Positions 1-6,666 of a stretch of DNA of 64,000 nt are shown here, piece by piece (position 1 is the stretch's first letter; each line of letters starts with the position of its first letter). Source of the DNA: Jiangella endophytica (GTDB lineage: Bacteria; Actinomycetota; Actinomycetes; Jiangellales; Jiangellaceae); the NCBI RefSeq assembly GCF_003427025.1, contig NZ_QVAI01000013.1, forward strand, positions 124,001 to 188,000, given 5' to 3'. The translations under genes were made by a program, and so were the position numbers. The notes under the pieces are model-generated. The model searched no databases. It was not told the origin of the DNA and saw nothing but the letters and a program-made list of their open reading frames with translations.

Positions 1-944
1 AGCAGTTCCGGCGTGAACAACCGGTCCAGCGGCACTCCGCCGGCGACGACGGCGAGGTCACGGTCGTAGAGCCGGTCGGCCAGCACGACCAGCCGCAGCG
101 CCGTCGACTGGTCGTCGACGGTGCGCACCCCGCGCAGGTGGACGCGGCGGACGCCGTCGAGCAGCGGTCCGTACCGCGACGGGTGGACGGTGGCCAGGTG
201 CGCCACCAGCGCGTCGAAGTCGTCCAGCGTGACGCCCTCCCCCGTCGCCGAGGACGTGACGAGCGCGTCGTCGACCGGCGGCGGCGCCGACGGCAGCCCG
301 CGGTGCCGGTAGTCCTCACCGTCGATCCGGACGACGGTGAACCGCGCGGCCAGTCGCTGGATCTCGCGGAGGAAGTCCGCCGCCGCGAACCGGCCCTCGC
401 CGAGCTGGTCCGGCAAGGTGTTGCTGGTCGCGGCCAGCCGGACGCCGCGCTCGGACAACCGGCCGAGCAGCGTCGACACCAGCACGGTGTCGCCGGGGTC
501 ATCCAGCTCGAACTCATCGACGCAGACCAGCCGCTGGGCGGAGAGCGCCTCGACGGCGGTCGCGAAGCCGAGTGCGCCGGCGAGGTTGGTGAGCTCGACG
601 AACGTGCAGAACAGCTTCCGCTCCGGCGGCACCGGCGCGGCGTGCCACAGCGACGCCAGCAGGTGCGTCTTGCCGACGCCGAACCCGCCGTCGAGGTAGA
701 TCCCCGCACCCGGGGCCGCGCCCGACGGCCGCCGGAACCACCCGCGGCGCCGCTCGCCGTCACCGTCGCCGGCGGCGGCAGCGAAGGCCCGCGCGGCGTC
801 GACCGCCGCGGCCTGGCTGGGGACGGCGGGATCGGTGCGGTAGCCGTCGAAGCTGACGTCGCGGAACCGCGGTGGCGGCACCAGATCGGTGACGAGGCGC
901 GCCGCCGGCACGTCCGGACGACGGCCGGCGAGGCGGTCCGGCAT
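1..944 (-). CDS. zapE: Cell division protein ZapE-type AFG1 ATPase (3' end outside window)
   Basis: This is an AFG1/ZapE-family P-loop ATPase, read right to left; 314 codons lie in the window and the C-terminus runs off the left edge. A Walker A motif GGFGVGKT sits near residues 84-91 and a Walker B acidic pair (VCVDEFEL) near 141-142, followed by the typical sensor segment LAATSNTLPDQL. The family is cytoplasmic and in proteobacteria acts on the divisome under stress; the role in actinomycetes is inferred only from homology. The ATG at 944 is chosen because it opens the conserved N-terminus and sits 23 bp from the divergent reductase gene, so the two share a very short promoter region containing a 15-bp palindrome. 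Confidence 0.9.
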   Translation of the reverse strand, partial: MPDRLAGRRPDVPAARLVTDLVPPPRFRDVSFDGYRTDPAVPSQAAAVDAARAFAAAAGDGDGERRRGWFRRPSGAAPGAGIYLDGGFGVGKTHLLASLWHAAPVPPERKLFCTFVELTNLAGALGFATAVEALSAQRLVCVDEFELDDPGDTVLVSTLLGRLSERGVRLAATSNTLPDQLGEGRFAAADFLREIQRLAARFTVVRIDGEDYRHRGLPSAPPPVDDALVTSSATGEGVTLDDFDALVAHLATVHPSRYGPLLDGVRRVHLRGVRTVDDQSTALRLVVLADRLYDRDLAVVAGGVPLDRLFTPEL

Positions 945-953
945 GCCGACAAT

Positions 954-968
954 CGTAAGGTTCTTACG
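954..968. promoter_or_regulatory. 15-bp palindrome between divergent zapE and reductase genes
   Basis: CGTAAG-GTT-CTTACG is a perfect inverted repeat filling most of the 23-bp gap and touching the GTG start at 968. A site here would cover the start regions of both genes, so an operator or a leaderless-transcript start signal is plausible. The binding protein is unknown. Confidence 0.45.
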
Positions 969-1654
969 TGCAGCAGCTCTATCCGCCCGGCGCTACCGCC
1001 GACCTCGAGGCCGCCTACGCCTGTCCTCCGCTCGACGCCGGCGCGACCTGGCTGCGGGCCAACATGGTGACCAGCCTCGACGGTGCGGCGCAGGGCCCCG
1101 ACGGCCGGTCGGCGACGGTGTCCAGCCCGCCCGACCGCGTGGTGCTCTCGCTGCTTCGCCGGCTGGCCGACGTCGTCCTGGCCGGCGCCGGAACCGTCCG
1201 CGCGGAGCGCTACGGCCCCGTCGACCGGCCCATCGCCGTCGCCAGCCGCTCCCTCGACCTCGATCCCGCGGCGCCGCTGTTCACCGAGGCGACGCACCGG
1301 ACCATCGTGCTGACCTGCGCGTCCGCACCCGCCGACCGGCGGAGGGTGTTCGAGGAGGTCGCCGACGTGGTCGTCGCCGGCGAGACCTCGCTGGACGTCC
1401 CCGCCGCCGTCCGGGCGCTGGCCGAGCGCGGCCTGACCCGCATCCTGTGCGAGGGCGGCCCGCACCTGCTGTCGGCGATCGTCGCGGCCGGCGCCCTGGA
1501 CGAGCTCTGCTACACGCTGACGCCGTCGATGGTCGGCGGCCGGTCGCACCGCATGCTCGAGACGCCCGCATCGCTGCGCAGCGACTGGTCGCTCGGCCAC
1601 ATCCTCGAGGACGAGGGCACGCTGCTGATGCGCTGGGTGGCGCGCCGGTCCTGA
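968..1654 (+). CDS. Pyrimidine reductase family protein (RibD C-terminal/DHFR-like)
   Basis: A 228-residue NADPH-dependent reductase of the RibD C-terminal fold. The substrate-pocket motif NMVTSLDGA is near residues 32-40, the conserved GAGTVRAERYGP near 73-84, and a glycine-rich CEGGPHLL near two thirds of the length. Family members reduce the ribosylamino-pyrimidine of riboflavin synthesis, but a stand-alone copy without a deaminase domain and outside a rib operon may act on another substrate. The GTG at 968 is the first start in frame and has no separate leader, so the transcript may be leaderless. It is followed after 32 bp by a DNA ligase gene on the same strand. Confidence 0.85.
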   Translation: MQQLYPPGATADLEAAYACPPLDAGATWLRANMVTSLDGAAQGPDGRSATVSSPPDRVVLSLLRRLADVVLAGAGTVRAERYGPVDRPIAVASRSLDLDPAAPLFTEATHRTIVLTCASAPADRRRVFEEVADVVVAGETSLDVPAAVRALAERGLTRILCEGGPHLLSAIVAAGALDELCYTLTPSMVGGRSHRMLETPASLRSDWSLGHILEDEGTLLMRWVARRS

Positions 1655-1686
1655 CCGTTGTCGGCGGCGTGGTACAGACTGGGCCC

Positions 1687-2751
1687 ATGCGACTCCCGGT
1701 CCTGCCGCCCGTGCCGCCGATGCTGGCCAAACCCGTCAAGGGCATCCCCGACGGCGACCTCAGCTTCGAGCCCAAGTGGGACGGCTTCCGGTCCATCATC
1801 TTCCGCGACGGCGACGACGTCGAGATCGGCAGCCGCAACGAGAAGCCGATGACGAGGTACTTCCCCGAGCTGGTCGAGGCCGTGAAGGCGAACTTCCCCG
1901 AGCGCGCGGTGGTCGACGGCGAGATCGTGCTGGTCGGCGAGTCCGGCGACCGCCTCGACTTCGAGATGCTGCAGCAGCGCATCCACCCCGCCGCCAGCCG
2001 GGTGAAGATGCTGTCCGAGACCGTGCCGGCCAGGTTCGTCGCGTTCGACCTGCTCGCCCTGGGCGACGACGACTACACGCAGCGACCGTTCCGCGAGCGC
2101 CGCGCCGCCCTCGTCGAGGCGTTCGCCGCGGCGCGGGCGCCCATCCACGTCACCACCGCCACCACCGACAAGTCGCTGGCCGAGCAGTGGTTCCACCAGT
2201 TCGAGGGCGCCGGGCTCGACGGCGTCATCGCCAAGCCGCAGGACGGCGTCTACGCGCCCGACAAACGGGTGATGTTCAAGATCAAGCACGAGCGCACCGC
2301 CGACTGCGTCGTCGCGGGCTACCGCGTCCACAAGAGCGGCCCCGACCGCGTCGGCTCCCTGCTGCTCGGCCTCTATGGCGACGACGGCGTGCTGGCCAGT
2401 GTCGGCGTCATCGGGGCGTTCCCCATGAAGCGCCGCGAAGAGCTGTTCGAGGAACTGCAGCCGCTGGTCACGTCGTTCGACGACCACCCGTGGTCGTGGG
2501 CGAAGCAGGAAGAGGGCACCCGCACACCGCGCAACGCCGAGTACAGCCGGTGGAGCGCCGGGAAGGATCTCTCGTTCGTCCCGCTACGTCCCGAACGGGT
2601 CGTCGAGGTCCGCTACGACCACATGGAGGGCGTCCGGTTCCGGCACACCGCGCAGTTCGTCCGCTGGCGGCCCGACCGCGAGCCGTCGTCGTGTACGTAC
2701 GCGCAGTTGGAGGAACCGATCAAGTTCGACCTCGCCGACGTCCTCGGCTGA
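1687..2751 (+). CDS. ATP-dependent DNA ligase (LigC/LigD ligase-domain type)
   Basis: A 354-residue ATP-dependent DNA ligase that seals nicks through a lysyl-AMP intermediate. Motif I is EPKWDGFRS with the adenylated lysine at residue 30; later nucleotidyltransferase motifs include VVDGEIVL, FVAFDLLAL and DGVIAKP, and an OB-fold C-terminal part follows. The length matches the stand-alone actinobacterial LigC-type enzymes rather than three-domain LigD. It lies upstream of a USP-like gene and a LigD polymerase-domain gene, a common arrangement for a split non-homologous end-joining set. The ATG at 1687 gives the family's usual short N-terminus before motif I. Confidence 0.93.
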   Translation: MRLPVLPPVPPMLAKPVKGIPDGDLSFEPKWDGFRSIIFRDGDDVEIGSRNEKPMTRYFPELVEAVKANFPERAVVDGEIVLVGESGDRLDFEMLQQRIHPAASRVKMLSETVPARFVAFDLLALGDDDYTQRPFRERRAALVEAFAAARAPIHVTTATTDKSLAEQWFHQFEGAGLDGVIAKPQDGVYAPDKRVMFKIKHERTADCVVAGYRVHKSGPDRVGSLLLGLYGDDGVLASVGVIGAFPMKRREELFEELQPLVTSFDDHPWSWAKQEEGTRTPRNAEYSRWSAGKDLSFVPLRPERVVEVRYDHMEGVRFRHTAQFVRWRPDREPSSCTYAQLEEPIKFDLADVLG

Positions 2752-2849
2752 TCGGCGCTGCAGGTGGAATGCGGCGCGCGACGTCCCTAAGCTTCGGCAT
2801 CTGAGTCAGAATGGAATCCAGCCGGGTGCCGACCCTTGGGAGGTGGGCC

Positions 2850-3446
2850 ATGTCGTACAACATCGTGGTCCTCGTGGAAGAGCCCGTTGCCGACTGGGAC
2901 GCGCGCCAGATCGTGGCGTTGCACGCCGACACCCCAGAACCGGTCCGCTATCACGTCCTGATCCCGGTCGAGGACGCCGCCAGCCGCGTCGAGTCGACCA
3001 TCGGATCCCTCGCGGCCAGTGAGGTCATGGGCACCGCCGCCATGTACGTCGACGAGGCCGACCTCGAGCGCGTGCACGAAGAGATCCGGGCCGCCAGCAA
3101 GCAGTCGCTGGCGCAGTCGCTCGAGGCGTTCGCCAAGGCCGGCGCTCAGGCCGGCGGCGAGGTCACCGCCACCGACCCGCTCGACCGCCTCTGCGCGCTG
3201 TCGCAGGAGTGTGGCGCGGCCGAGATCATCATCCTCACCCGCTCACACGTCGTCGCCGAACTGTTCCACGTCGACTGGACGGCGCGCGCCCGGCGCCGCC
3301 TGAAGGTGCCGGTGCTGCACCTGCTGGCCAAGGGCGAGCCCGACTGGGAGTCCGAGGTCGAGGCCGAGCACGCGGCCGAGGCAGCCGAGCGGGCCCGGCG
3401 CGAGACCAACGGCGGCGCCGCCGGCACGACGTCGGGGACGGCATGA
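2850..3446 (+). CDS. Conserved actinobacterial protein, universal-stress-protein-like
   Basis: A 198-residue soluble protein. The fold looks USP-like: an N-terminal strand YNIVVLVEEP, a central acidic helix region (about 75-120), then AAEIIILTRSHVV and KVPVLHLLAKGEPDW, ending in an Ala/Glu-rich tail. No catalytic motif is recognised and the function is unknown. A GGGAGGTG Shine-Dalgarno just upstream favours the ATG at 2850 over starts further out. Its stop overlaps the start of the LigD polymerase gene (ATGA), so the two are translationally coupled and this protein may be an accessory of the repair operon; that link is inference. Confidence 0.75.
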   Translation: MSYNIVVLVEEPVADWDARQIVALHADTPEPVRYHVLIPVEDAASRVESTIGSLAASEVMGTAAMYVDEADLERVHEEIRAASKQSLAQSLEAFAKAGAQAGGEVTATDPLDRLCALSQECGAAEIIILTRSHVVAELFHVDWTARARRRLKVPVLHLLAKGEPDWESEVEAEHAAEAAERARRETNGGAAGTTSGTA

Positions 3447-4507
3447 GGGAGGCCATCGAGGTCGAGGCCGGTGGGCGCCAGGTCCGGGTCTCCAGCCCCA
3501 GCAAGGTCTACTTCCCCGAGCGCGGTCTCACCAAGCTCGACGTCGTCGAGTACTTCCTGGCCGTCGGCGACGGCATCCTCGGGGCCCTGCGCGAGCGGCC
3601 GACGACGCTGGAGCGCTGGCCCGGCGGCGTCTTCGAGGGCGCCAAGCTGTCCACGCGGCAGGACAACCGCGGCGACGCGTTCTACCAGAAGCGCATCCCC
3701 AAGGGCGCCCCCGACTACGTCGAGACCGCCACCGTCGCGTTCCCCAGCGGCCGTACCGCCGACGAGGTCTGCCCCACCGAGCTGGCCGTGGTCGTGTGGG
3801 CGGCGAACCTCGGCACGCTGACGTTCCACCCGTGGCCGGTCCGCCGTCCCGACGCCGAGCACCCCGACCAGCTGCGCATCGACCTCGACCCGCAGCCCGG
3901 CACCGACTACGCCGACGCCGTCAAGGTGGCGCACGAGGCGCGGGCGCTGCTGAAGGAGCTCGGCATGGACGGCTTCCCGAAGACGTCCGGCGGGCGCGGC
4001 ATGCACCTGTACGTCCCGGTGCGCCCCGAATGGGACTTCGTCCAGGCCCGCCGTGCCGTCATCGCGTTCGGGCGCGAGCTGAACCGGCGCATGCCCCAGC
4101 AGGTCACCGTCGACTGGTGGAAGGAGGAGCGGGGCGAGCGCATCTTCATCGACTTCAACCAGATGGCCCGCGACCGCACCATCGCCTCCGCCTACTCCGT
4201 CCGGCCCCGGCCGCGGGCCACGGTGTCGGCGCCGCTGTCGTGGGACGAGGTCGACGACGCCCGGCCCGAGGACTTCGACGTCACCACCATGCCGGCCCGC
4301 TTCGCCGAGGTCGGCGACCTCCACGCCGCCGTGGCCGACGTCGCGTACTCACTCGAGCCGCTGCTCGAACTGGCCGCCCGCGACGAGAAGGACCACGACC
4401 TCGGCGACCTGCCGTATCCGCCGGAGTACCCGAAGATGCCCGGCGAGCCGCTGCGGGTCCAGCCCAGTCGAGCCAAGCGTCCCACCAGCGCGGATGAGCC
4501 TTCCTGA
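3443..4507 (+). CDS. ligD: LigD polymerase-domain (archaeo-eukaryotic primase-like), C-terminus altered by insertion
   Basis: A 354-residue LigD Pol-domain protein that fills or extends broken DNA ends during end joining. Visible motifs are SSPSKVYFPERG near the N-terminus, the catalytic acidic motif RIDLDPQPG, the SGGRGMHLYVPV block, and WKEERGERIFIDFNQM. The ATG at 3443 overlaps the previous stop. The last codons are abnormal: after the shared sequence encoding PKMPGEPLRVQP the protein ends PSRAKRPTSADEPS, whereas the displaced original end at 8031-8092 would read PSRRATFD. An integrated element has thus replaced the last eight codons in frame, leaving the catalytic domain intact. No Ku gene is in the window. 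Confidence 0.92.
   Translation: MREAIEVEAGGRQVRVSSPSKVYFPERGLTKLDVVEYFLAVGDGILGALRERPTTLERWPGGVFEGAKLSTRQDNRGDAFYQKRIPKGAPDYVETATVAFPSGRTADEVCPTELAVVVWAANLGTLTFHPWPVRRPDAEHPDQLRIDLDPQPGTDYADAVKVAHEARALLKELGMDGFPKTSGGRGMHLYVPVRPEWDFVQARRAVIAFGRELNRRMPQQVTVDWWKEERGERIFIDFNQMARDRTIASAYSVRPRPRATVSAPLSWDEVDDARPEDFDVTTMPARFAEVGDLHAAVADVAYSLEPLLELAARDEKDHDLGDLPYPPEYPKMPGEPLRVQPSRAKRPTSADEPS
4429..4464 (+). repeat. attL: 36-bp direct repeat within ligD
   Basis: Left copy of the 36-bp repeat beginning CCCGAAGATGCCCGG and ending GGGTCCAGCC. It encodes PKMPGEPLRVQP in the ligD frame and is perfectly identical to 8031-8066. Its place immediately before the integrase gene is typical of an attachment site for a tyrosine recombinase. 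Confidence 0.88.
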
Positions 4508-4539
4508 CGCGACTTGATGACCAGCATGCCACACGTTCT

Positions 4540-4551
4540 CCGGATAACCTG
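4540..4551 (+). repeat. 12-bp repeat inside left end of element (possible integrase arm site)
   Basis: CCGGATAACCTG occurs here and again at 7954-7965, each roughly 65-75 bp inside the element from the 36-bp core copies and in the same orientation. Paired subterminal repeats of this kind can be arm-type binding sites for a tyrosine integrase; this copy also overlaps the integrase promoter region. Confidence 0.4.
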
Positions 4552-4556
4552 TACTT

Positions 4557-5456
4557 GTGGCCGAACTCCTTGAGGATCTGTTCAAGTCCTTCCGGCGCGA
4601 CCTGCGCGCCGCCGACAAGGCCGAACGTACGATCACCATCTACCACCAGTCGGTTCGGTTCTTCTCCGAGTGGCTCACGGCGCAGGGTCGGCCGGCGACG
4701 AAGGACGAGCTGACCCGGTCGGCCATCGCGGCCTGGCTGGCCGACCTCGCCGACTCCGGGATGGCCACCAATACGCTCTCCACCCGGTTCCGGGGGCTGC
4801 GGCGGTTCTGTCGCTGGCTCGTGGTCGAGGATGAGTTGGAGCGCTCCCCGATGGAGGGCCTGGAGCAGCCGAAGGCTGCGGCCAAGCCCGTCCCGGTGCT
4901 CCCCGACGCTGAGGTCACCGCCCTGTTCAAGGCGTGCGGCGGGACCTCGTTCACCGACCGTAGAGACACCGCCATCCTGCGGGTGCTGTTCGACTGCGGC
5001 GTGCGGATCTCCGAGTGCGCCCGCCTCGGTGTCGATGACCTCGACCTGGACGACTACGAGGTGATCCGGGTCGTCGGCAAGGGGCGCAAGGAACGCGTCG
5101 TGCCGTTCGGCCCGAAGACGGGCCGCGCCCTGGACAGGTACCTGCGGATGCGCCGGCAGCATCCTCACGCCCACTCCCCTGGGCTGTTCCTCGGCAAGCG
5201 CGGGGCACTGACGGCCGATGGCATCGACGACCGGTTGCGCCGCCTCGCCGAGCGTGCCGGGCTCGACCACTTGCACGCGCACCAGTTCCGGCACAGCCTC
5301 GCGCACAACTGGCTGGCCACGGGCGGCCAGGAGCAGGACCTCAAGCGCATCATGGGCTGGACCTCGGATGCCATGTTGGCGGTGTACGGACAGTCGGCGG
5401 CGGACGAGCGAGCCCGGCAGGCGTTCCGGGCTAAGCGGCTGGGCGACCGGCTGTAG
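4557..5456 (+). CDS. Tyrosine recombinase/integrase (XerC/D type)
   Basis: A complete 299-residue phage-integrase-family enzyme. The N-terminal core-binding domain (about 1-105) resembles SAM-like domains of XerD; the catalytic domain follows with all conserved residues visible: Arg150 (GVRISE), Lys175 (GKGRKER), His242 and Arg245 (HQFRH), Trp268 in the His/Trp position (MGW) and nucleophile Tyr277 (LAVYGQS). It should cut and join the 36-bp core. The GTG at 4557 follows the element boundary by about 90 bp, the usual position for an integrase next to attL. It is intact, so the element may still be mobile. Confidence 0.92.
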   Translation: MAELLEDLFKSFRRDLRAADKAERTITIYHQSVRFFSEWLTAQGRPATKDELTRSAIAAWLADLADSGMATNTLSTRFRGLRRFCRWLVVEDELERSPMEGLEQPKAAAKPVPVLPDAEVTALFKACGGTSFTDRRDTAILRVLFDCGVRISECARLGVDDLDLDDYEVIRVVGKGRKERVVPFGPKTGRALDRYLRMRRQHPHAHSPGLFLGKRGALTADGIDDRLRRLAERAGLDHLHAHQFRHSLAHNWLATGGQEQDLKRIMGWTSDAMLAVYGQSAADERARQAFRAKRLGDRL

Positions 5457-5494
5457 CACGTCGAGCGCGGCTCGACCTGTACGCCAGGGCGGTC

Positions 5495-5866
5495 ATGTGC
5501 CGACGCCTGGCGCTCTCAATGATCAGCCCGATAGTCCGGGTACGCGCGGTCGAGTGCCGGAGATGTGGCGAGCTGGTCCAGGGCCAGCCAGCCAGGCTGG
5601 AGTTCACCTTGGAGCCAGGGTCAACAGCTCCGGTGCACGCGTCGTGCGTGACGCTCCGGGAGTGGAACGAGGCGCTGACTCTGGGGCTGAGGTTCCCGCC
5701 GAGAAGCGCCGACCTGTCAGTCGGACCGGTCCCGTTCTCCTGGCACTACGCAGACTTCGAGATGTCTGCCGGCGAGGACGCCGGCCGTGACGCACCCGAG
5801 GACGATGACCCGTTCGAAGTCATCGAGTGGGATGACGAAGAGGACGATGACCTGATCGCGGCGTGA
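5495..5866 (+). CDS. Hypothetical protein with CxxC pair and acidic tail
   Basis: A 123-residue protein of unknown function. Near residue 21 it carries CRRCGEL and about 28 residues later HASC, a spacing that could form a small zinc ribbon. The last 40 residues are strongly acidic (EDDDPFEVIEWDDEEDDD), which resembles DNA-mimic or chaperone-binding tails but is not diagnostic. It follows the integrase by 38 bp on the same strand and is closed by a clear hairpin at 5888-5911. Internal ATG at 5519 is an alternative start. Short, element-specific and probably an accessory or regulatory protein. Confidence 0.55.
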   Translation: MCRRLALSMISPIVRVRAVECRRCGELVQGQPARLEFTLEPGSTAPVHASCVTLREWNEALTLGLRFPPRSADLSVGPVPFSWHYADFEMSAGEDAGRDAPEDDDPFEVIEWDDEEDDDLIAA

Positions 5867-5887
5867 AGCGAGCCCCTGACCCACGAA

Positions 5888-5911
5888 GGGGATCGGCTCT
5901 CGCCGATCCCC
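5888..5911 (+). terminator. Hairpin terminator after the zinc-ribbon-like gene
   Basis: A perfect 10-bp stem (GGGGATCGGC / GCCGATCCCC) with a TCTC loop lies 22 bp after the stop at 5866 and is followed by GTTCGCTCC. It sits between convergent genes and may serve both strands. Confidence 0.7.
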
Positions 5912-5955
5912 GTTCGCTCCCTGGCGGCCCGGTGGTTAGCCGACCCGATCCAAGG

Positions 5956-6090
5956 TCACATCCGAATCAAGAACGCCACCACGAACAGCGGCCAGAGATC
6001 CCGAAGGATCTGACCCATGATCTTGGTGTGACGACGGAGCCTCTCCAAGCGCTCCAACGTCGTATGTCCTCGCCTGCTGTAGTGGCTCAC
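5956..6090 (-). CDS. 44-residue basic/hydrophobic peptide gene (candidate type I toxin-like)
   Basis: A very short gene supported by an excellent Shine-Dalgarno: GGGAGGAA is centred about 10 nt before the GTG at 6090. The peptide starts VSHYSRRGHTTLERL, is strongly basic over residues 6-23, and ends with a hydrophobic segment DLWPLFVVAFLIRM (about 31-44), so it is probably membrane-associated. There is no homologue I recognise. The mRNA from the last base of GTG to codon 6 is perfectly complementary to the 14-nt loop of a plus-strand hairpin at 6286-6325. That arrangement recalls type I toxin-antitoxin or leader-peptide control. Function is inference; coding status rests on the ribosome site and hydrophobic tail. 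Confidence 0.5.
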   Translation of the reverse strand: MSHYSRRGHTTLERLERLRRHTKIMGQILRDLWPLFVVAFLIRM

Positions 6091-6142
6091 TGGGGTGTTC
6101 CTCCCAAGTGCTGAGGGCAACCGAGTGAACCGCGTCAACAGC

Positions 6143-6178
6143 CCGCCCGGTAGCCCATCTCTGGACTACTTCGGGCGG
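6143..6178. promoter_or_regulatory. Imperfect hairpin upstream of the 44-residue peptide gene
   Basis: CCGCCCG-GTAG pairs with CTAC-TT-CGGGCGG around a 12-nt loop, giving an 11-bp stem with a 2-nt bulge. On the minus strand it would lie in the 5' leader of the peptide mRNA, about 40 nt before its Shine-Dalgarno. Confidence 0.4.
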
Positions 6179-6235
6179 ATTCCCGATGTAGTTAGCTGAT
6201 CAGGATGACATCGAGCCAAGCTTCCCGTCAACAGA

Positions 6236-6330
6236 TAGGATCGGTTGTGGCTGGGTTAGGTGCGTCAACACCGGTGATCCCAGCTAAGCCCCGACGCGTG
6301 CTGTAGTGGCTCCGCGTCGGGGCTTCTTCC
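6236..6330 (+). ncRNA. Candidate antisense small RNA with loop complementary to the peptide gene start
   Basis: A TAGGAT box at 6236-6241 could be a -10 element, giving an RNA from about 6248 to 6330. It would fold into SL1 (6250-6255 pairing 6279-6284, with an inner GGTG/CACC stem) and SL2, a perfect 13-bp stem (6286-6298 with 6313-6325) followed by CTTCTTCC, which resembles an intrinsic terminator. The complete 14-nt loop of SL2, TGCTGTAGTGGCTC (6299-6312), recurs exactly at 6075-6088, antisense to the start codon region of the minus-strand peptide gene. This is how trans-pairing antisense regulators work. No clear -35 is seen and transcription is unproven. Confidence 0.45.
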
Positions 6331-6365
6331 GCGCTCGTGACCCACGCCCCAGGCTGAGTCGGGAT

Positions 6366-6629
6366 CTAGCGCCGACGCTGCATCACTCGCCACACGTCCT
6401 CAGCTCGTAGCCAGGCCAGCGACGCCGCGTTCGGGCGACCGGGGTAGCCCTCACCCACGTAGCTGACCATCACGTGGATGGTGGTCCATCGCATGGCGGT
6501 GGCTGGCAGGTAGCGCTCCGCGCCCGCGTCGTCCACGAACCTGACGAACACCTGGATCCGGCCCATGTTGTTGGGCGGGATGCCCTGGGGCGGGTGCTCC
6601 TCGTTGGCGTAGCGCGTGACCACAAGCAC
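6366..6629 (-). CDS. Hypothetical 87-residue protein behind a LexA-box-like site
   Basis: An 87-residue protein of unknown function starting with GTG at 6629. It contains an aromatic, beta-rich middle (GRIQVFVRFVDDAG, TTIHVMVSYVGEGYP) and a basic C-terminus RVMQRRR; no family is recognised. Its start is 8 bp from a GAAC-N4-GTTC palindrome and overlaps a CACCAG/CTGGTG inverted repeat, so expression may respond to DNA damage or to an element-encoded repressor. It lies just downstream of the serine recombinase gene on the same strand, 37 bp away. Short length makes coding status moderately certain. Confidence 0.5.
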   Translation of the reverse strand: MLVVTRYANEEHPPQGIPPNNMGRIQVFVRFVDDAGAERYLPATAMRWTTIHVMVSYVGEGYPGRPNAASLAWLRAEDVWRVMQRRR

Positions 6630-6636
6630 CAGAGTA

Positions 6637-6648
6637 GAACTGGTGTTC
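6637..6648. promoter_or_regulatory. LexA (SOS) box-like palindrome
   Basis: Read on the minus strand, the site is TCGAAC-ACCA-GTTCTA, matching the Gram-positive/actinobacterial LexA core GAAC-N4-GTTC and the full TCGAAC half-site on one arm. It lies immediately upstream of the GTG at 6629. A second GAAC-N4-GTTC at 55987-55998 is inside a coding sequence, so chance occurrence must be kept in mind. Confidence 0.45.
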
Positions 6649-6666
6649 GACTGAGTGTCGATTGGA

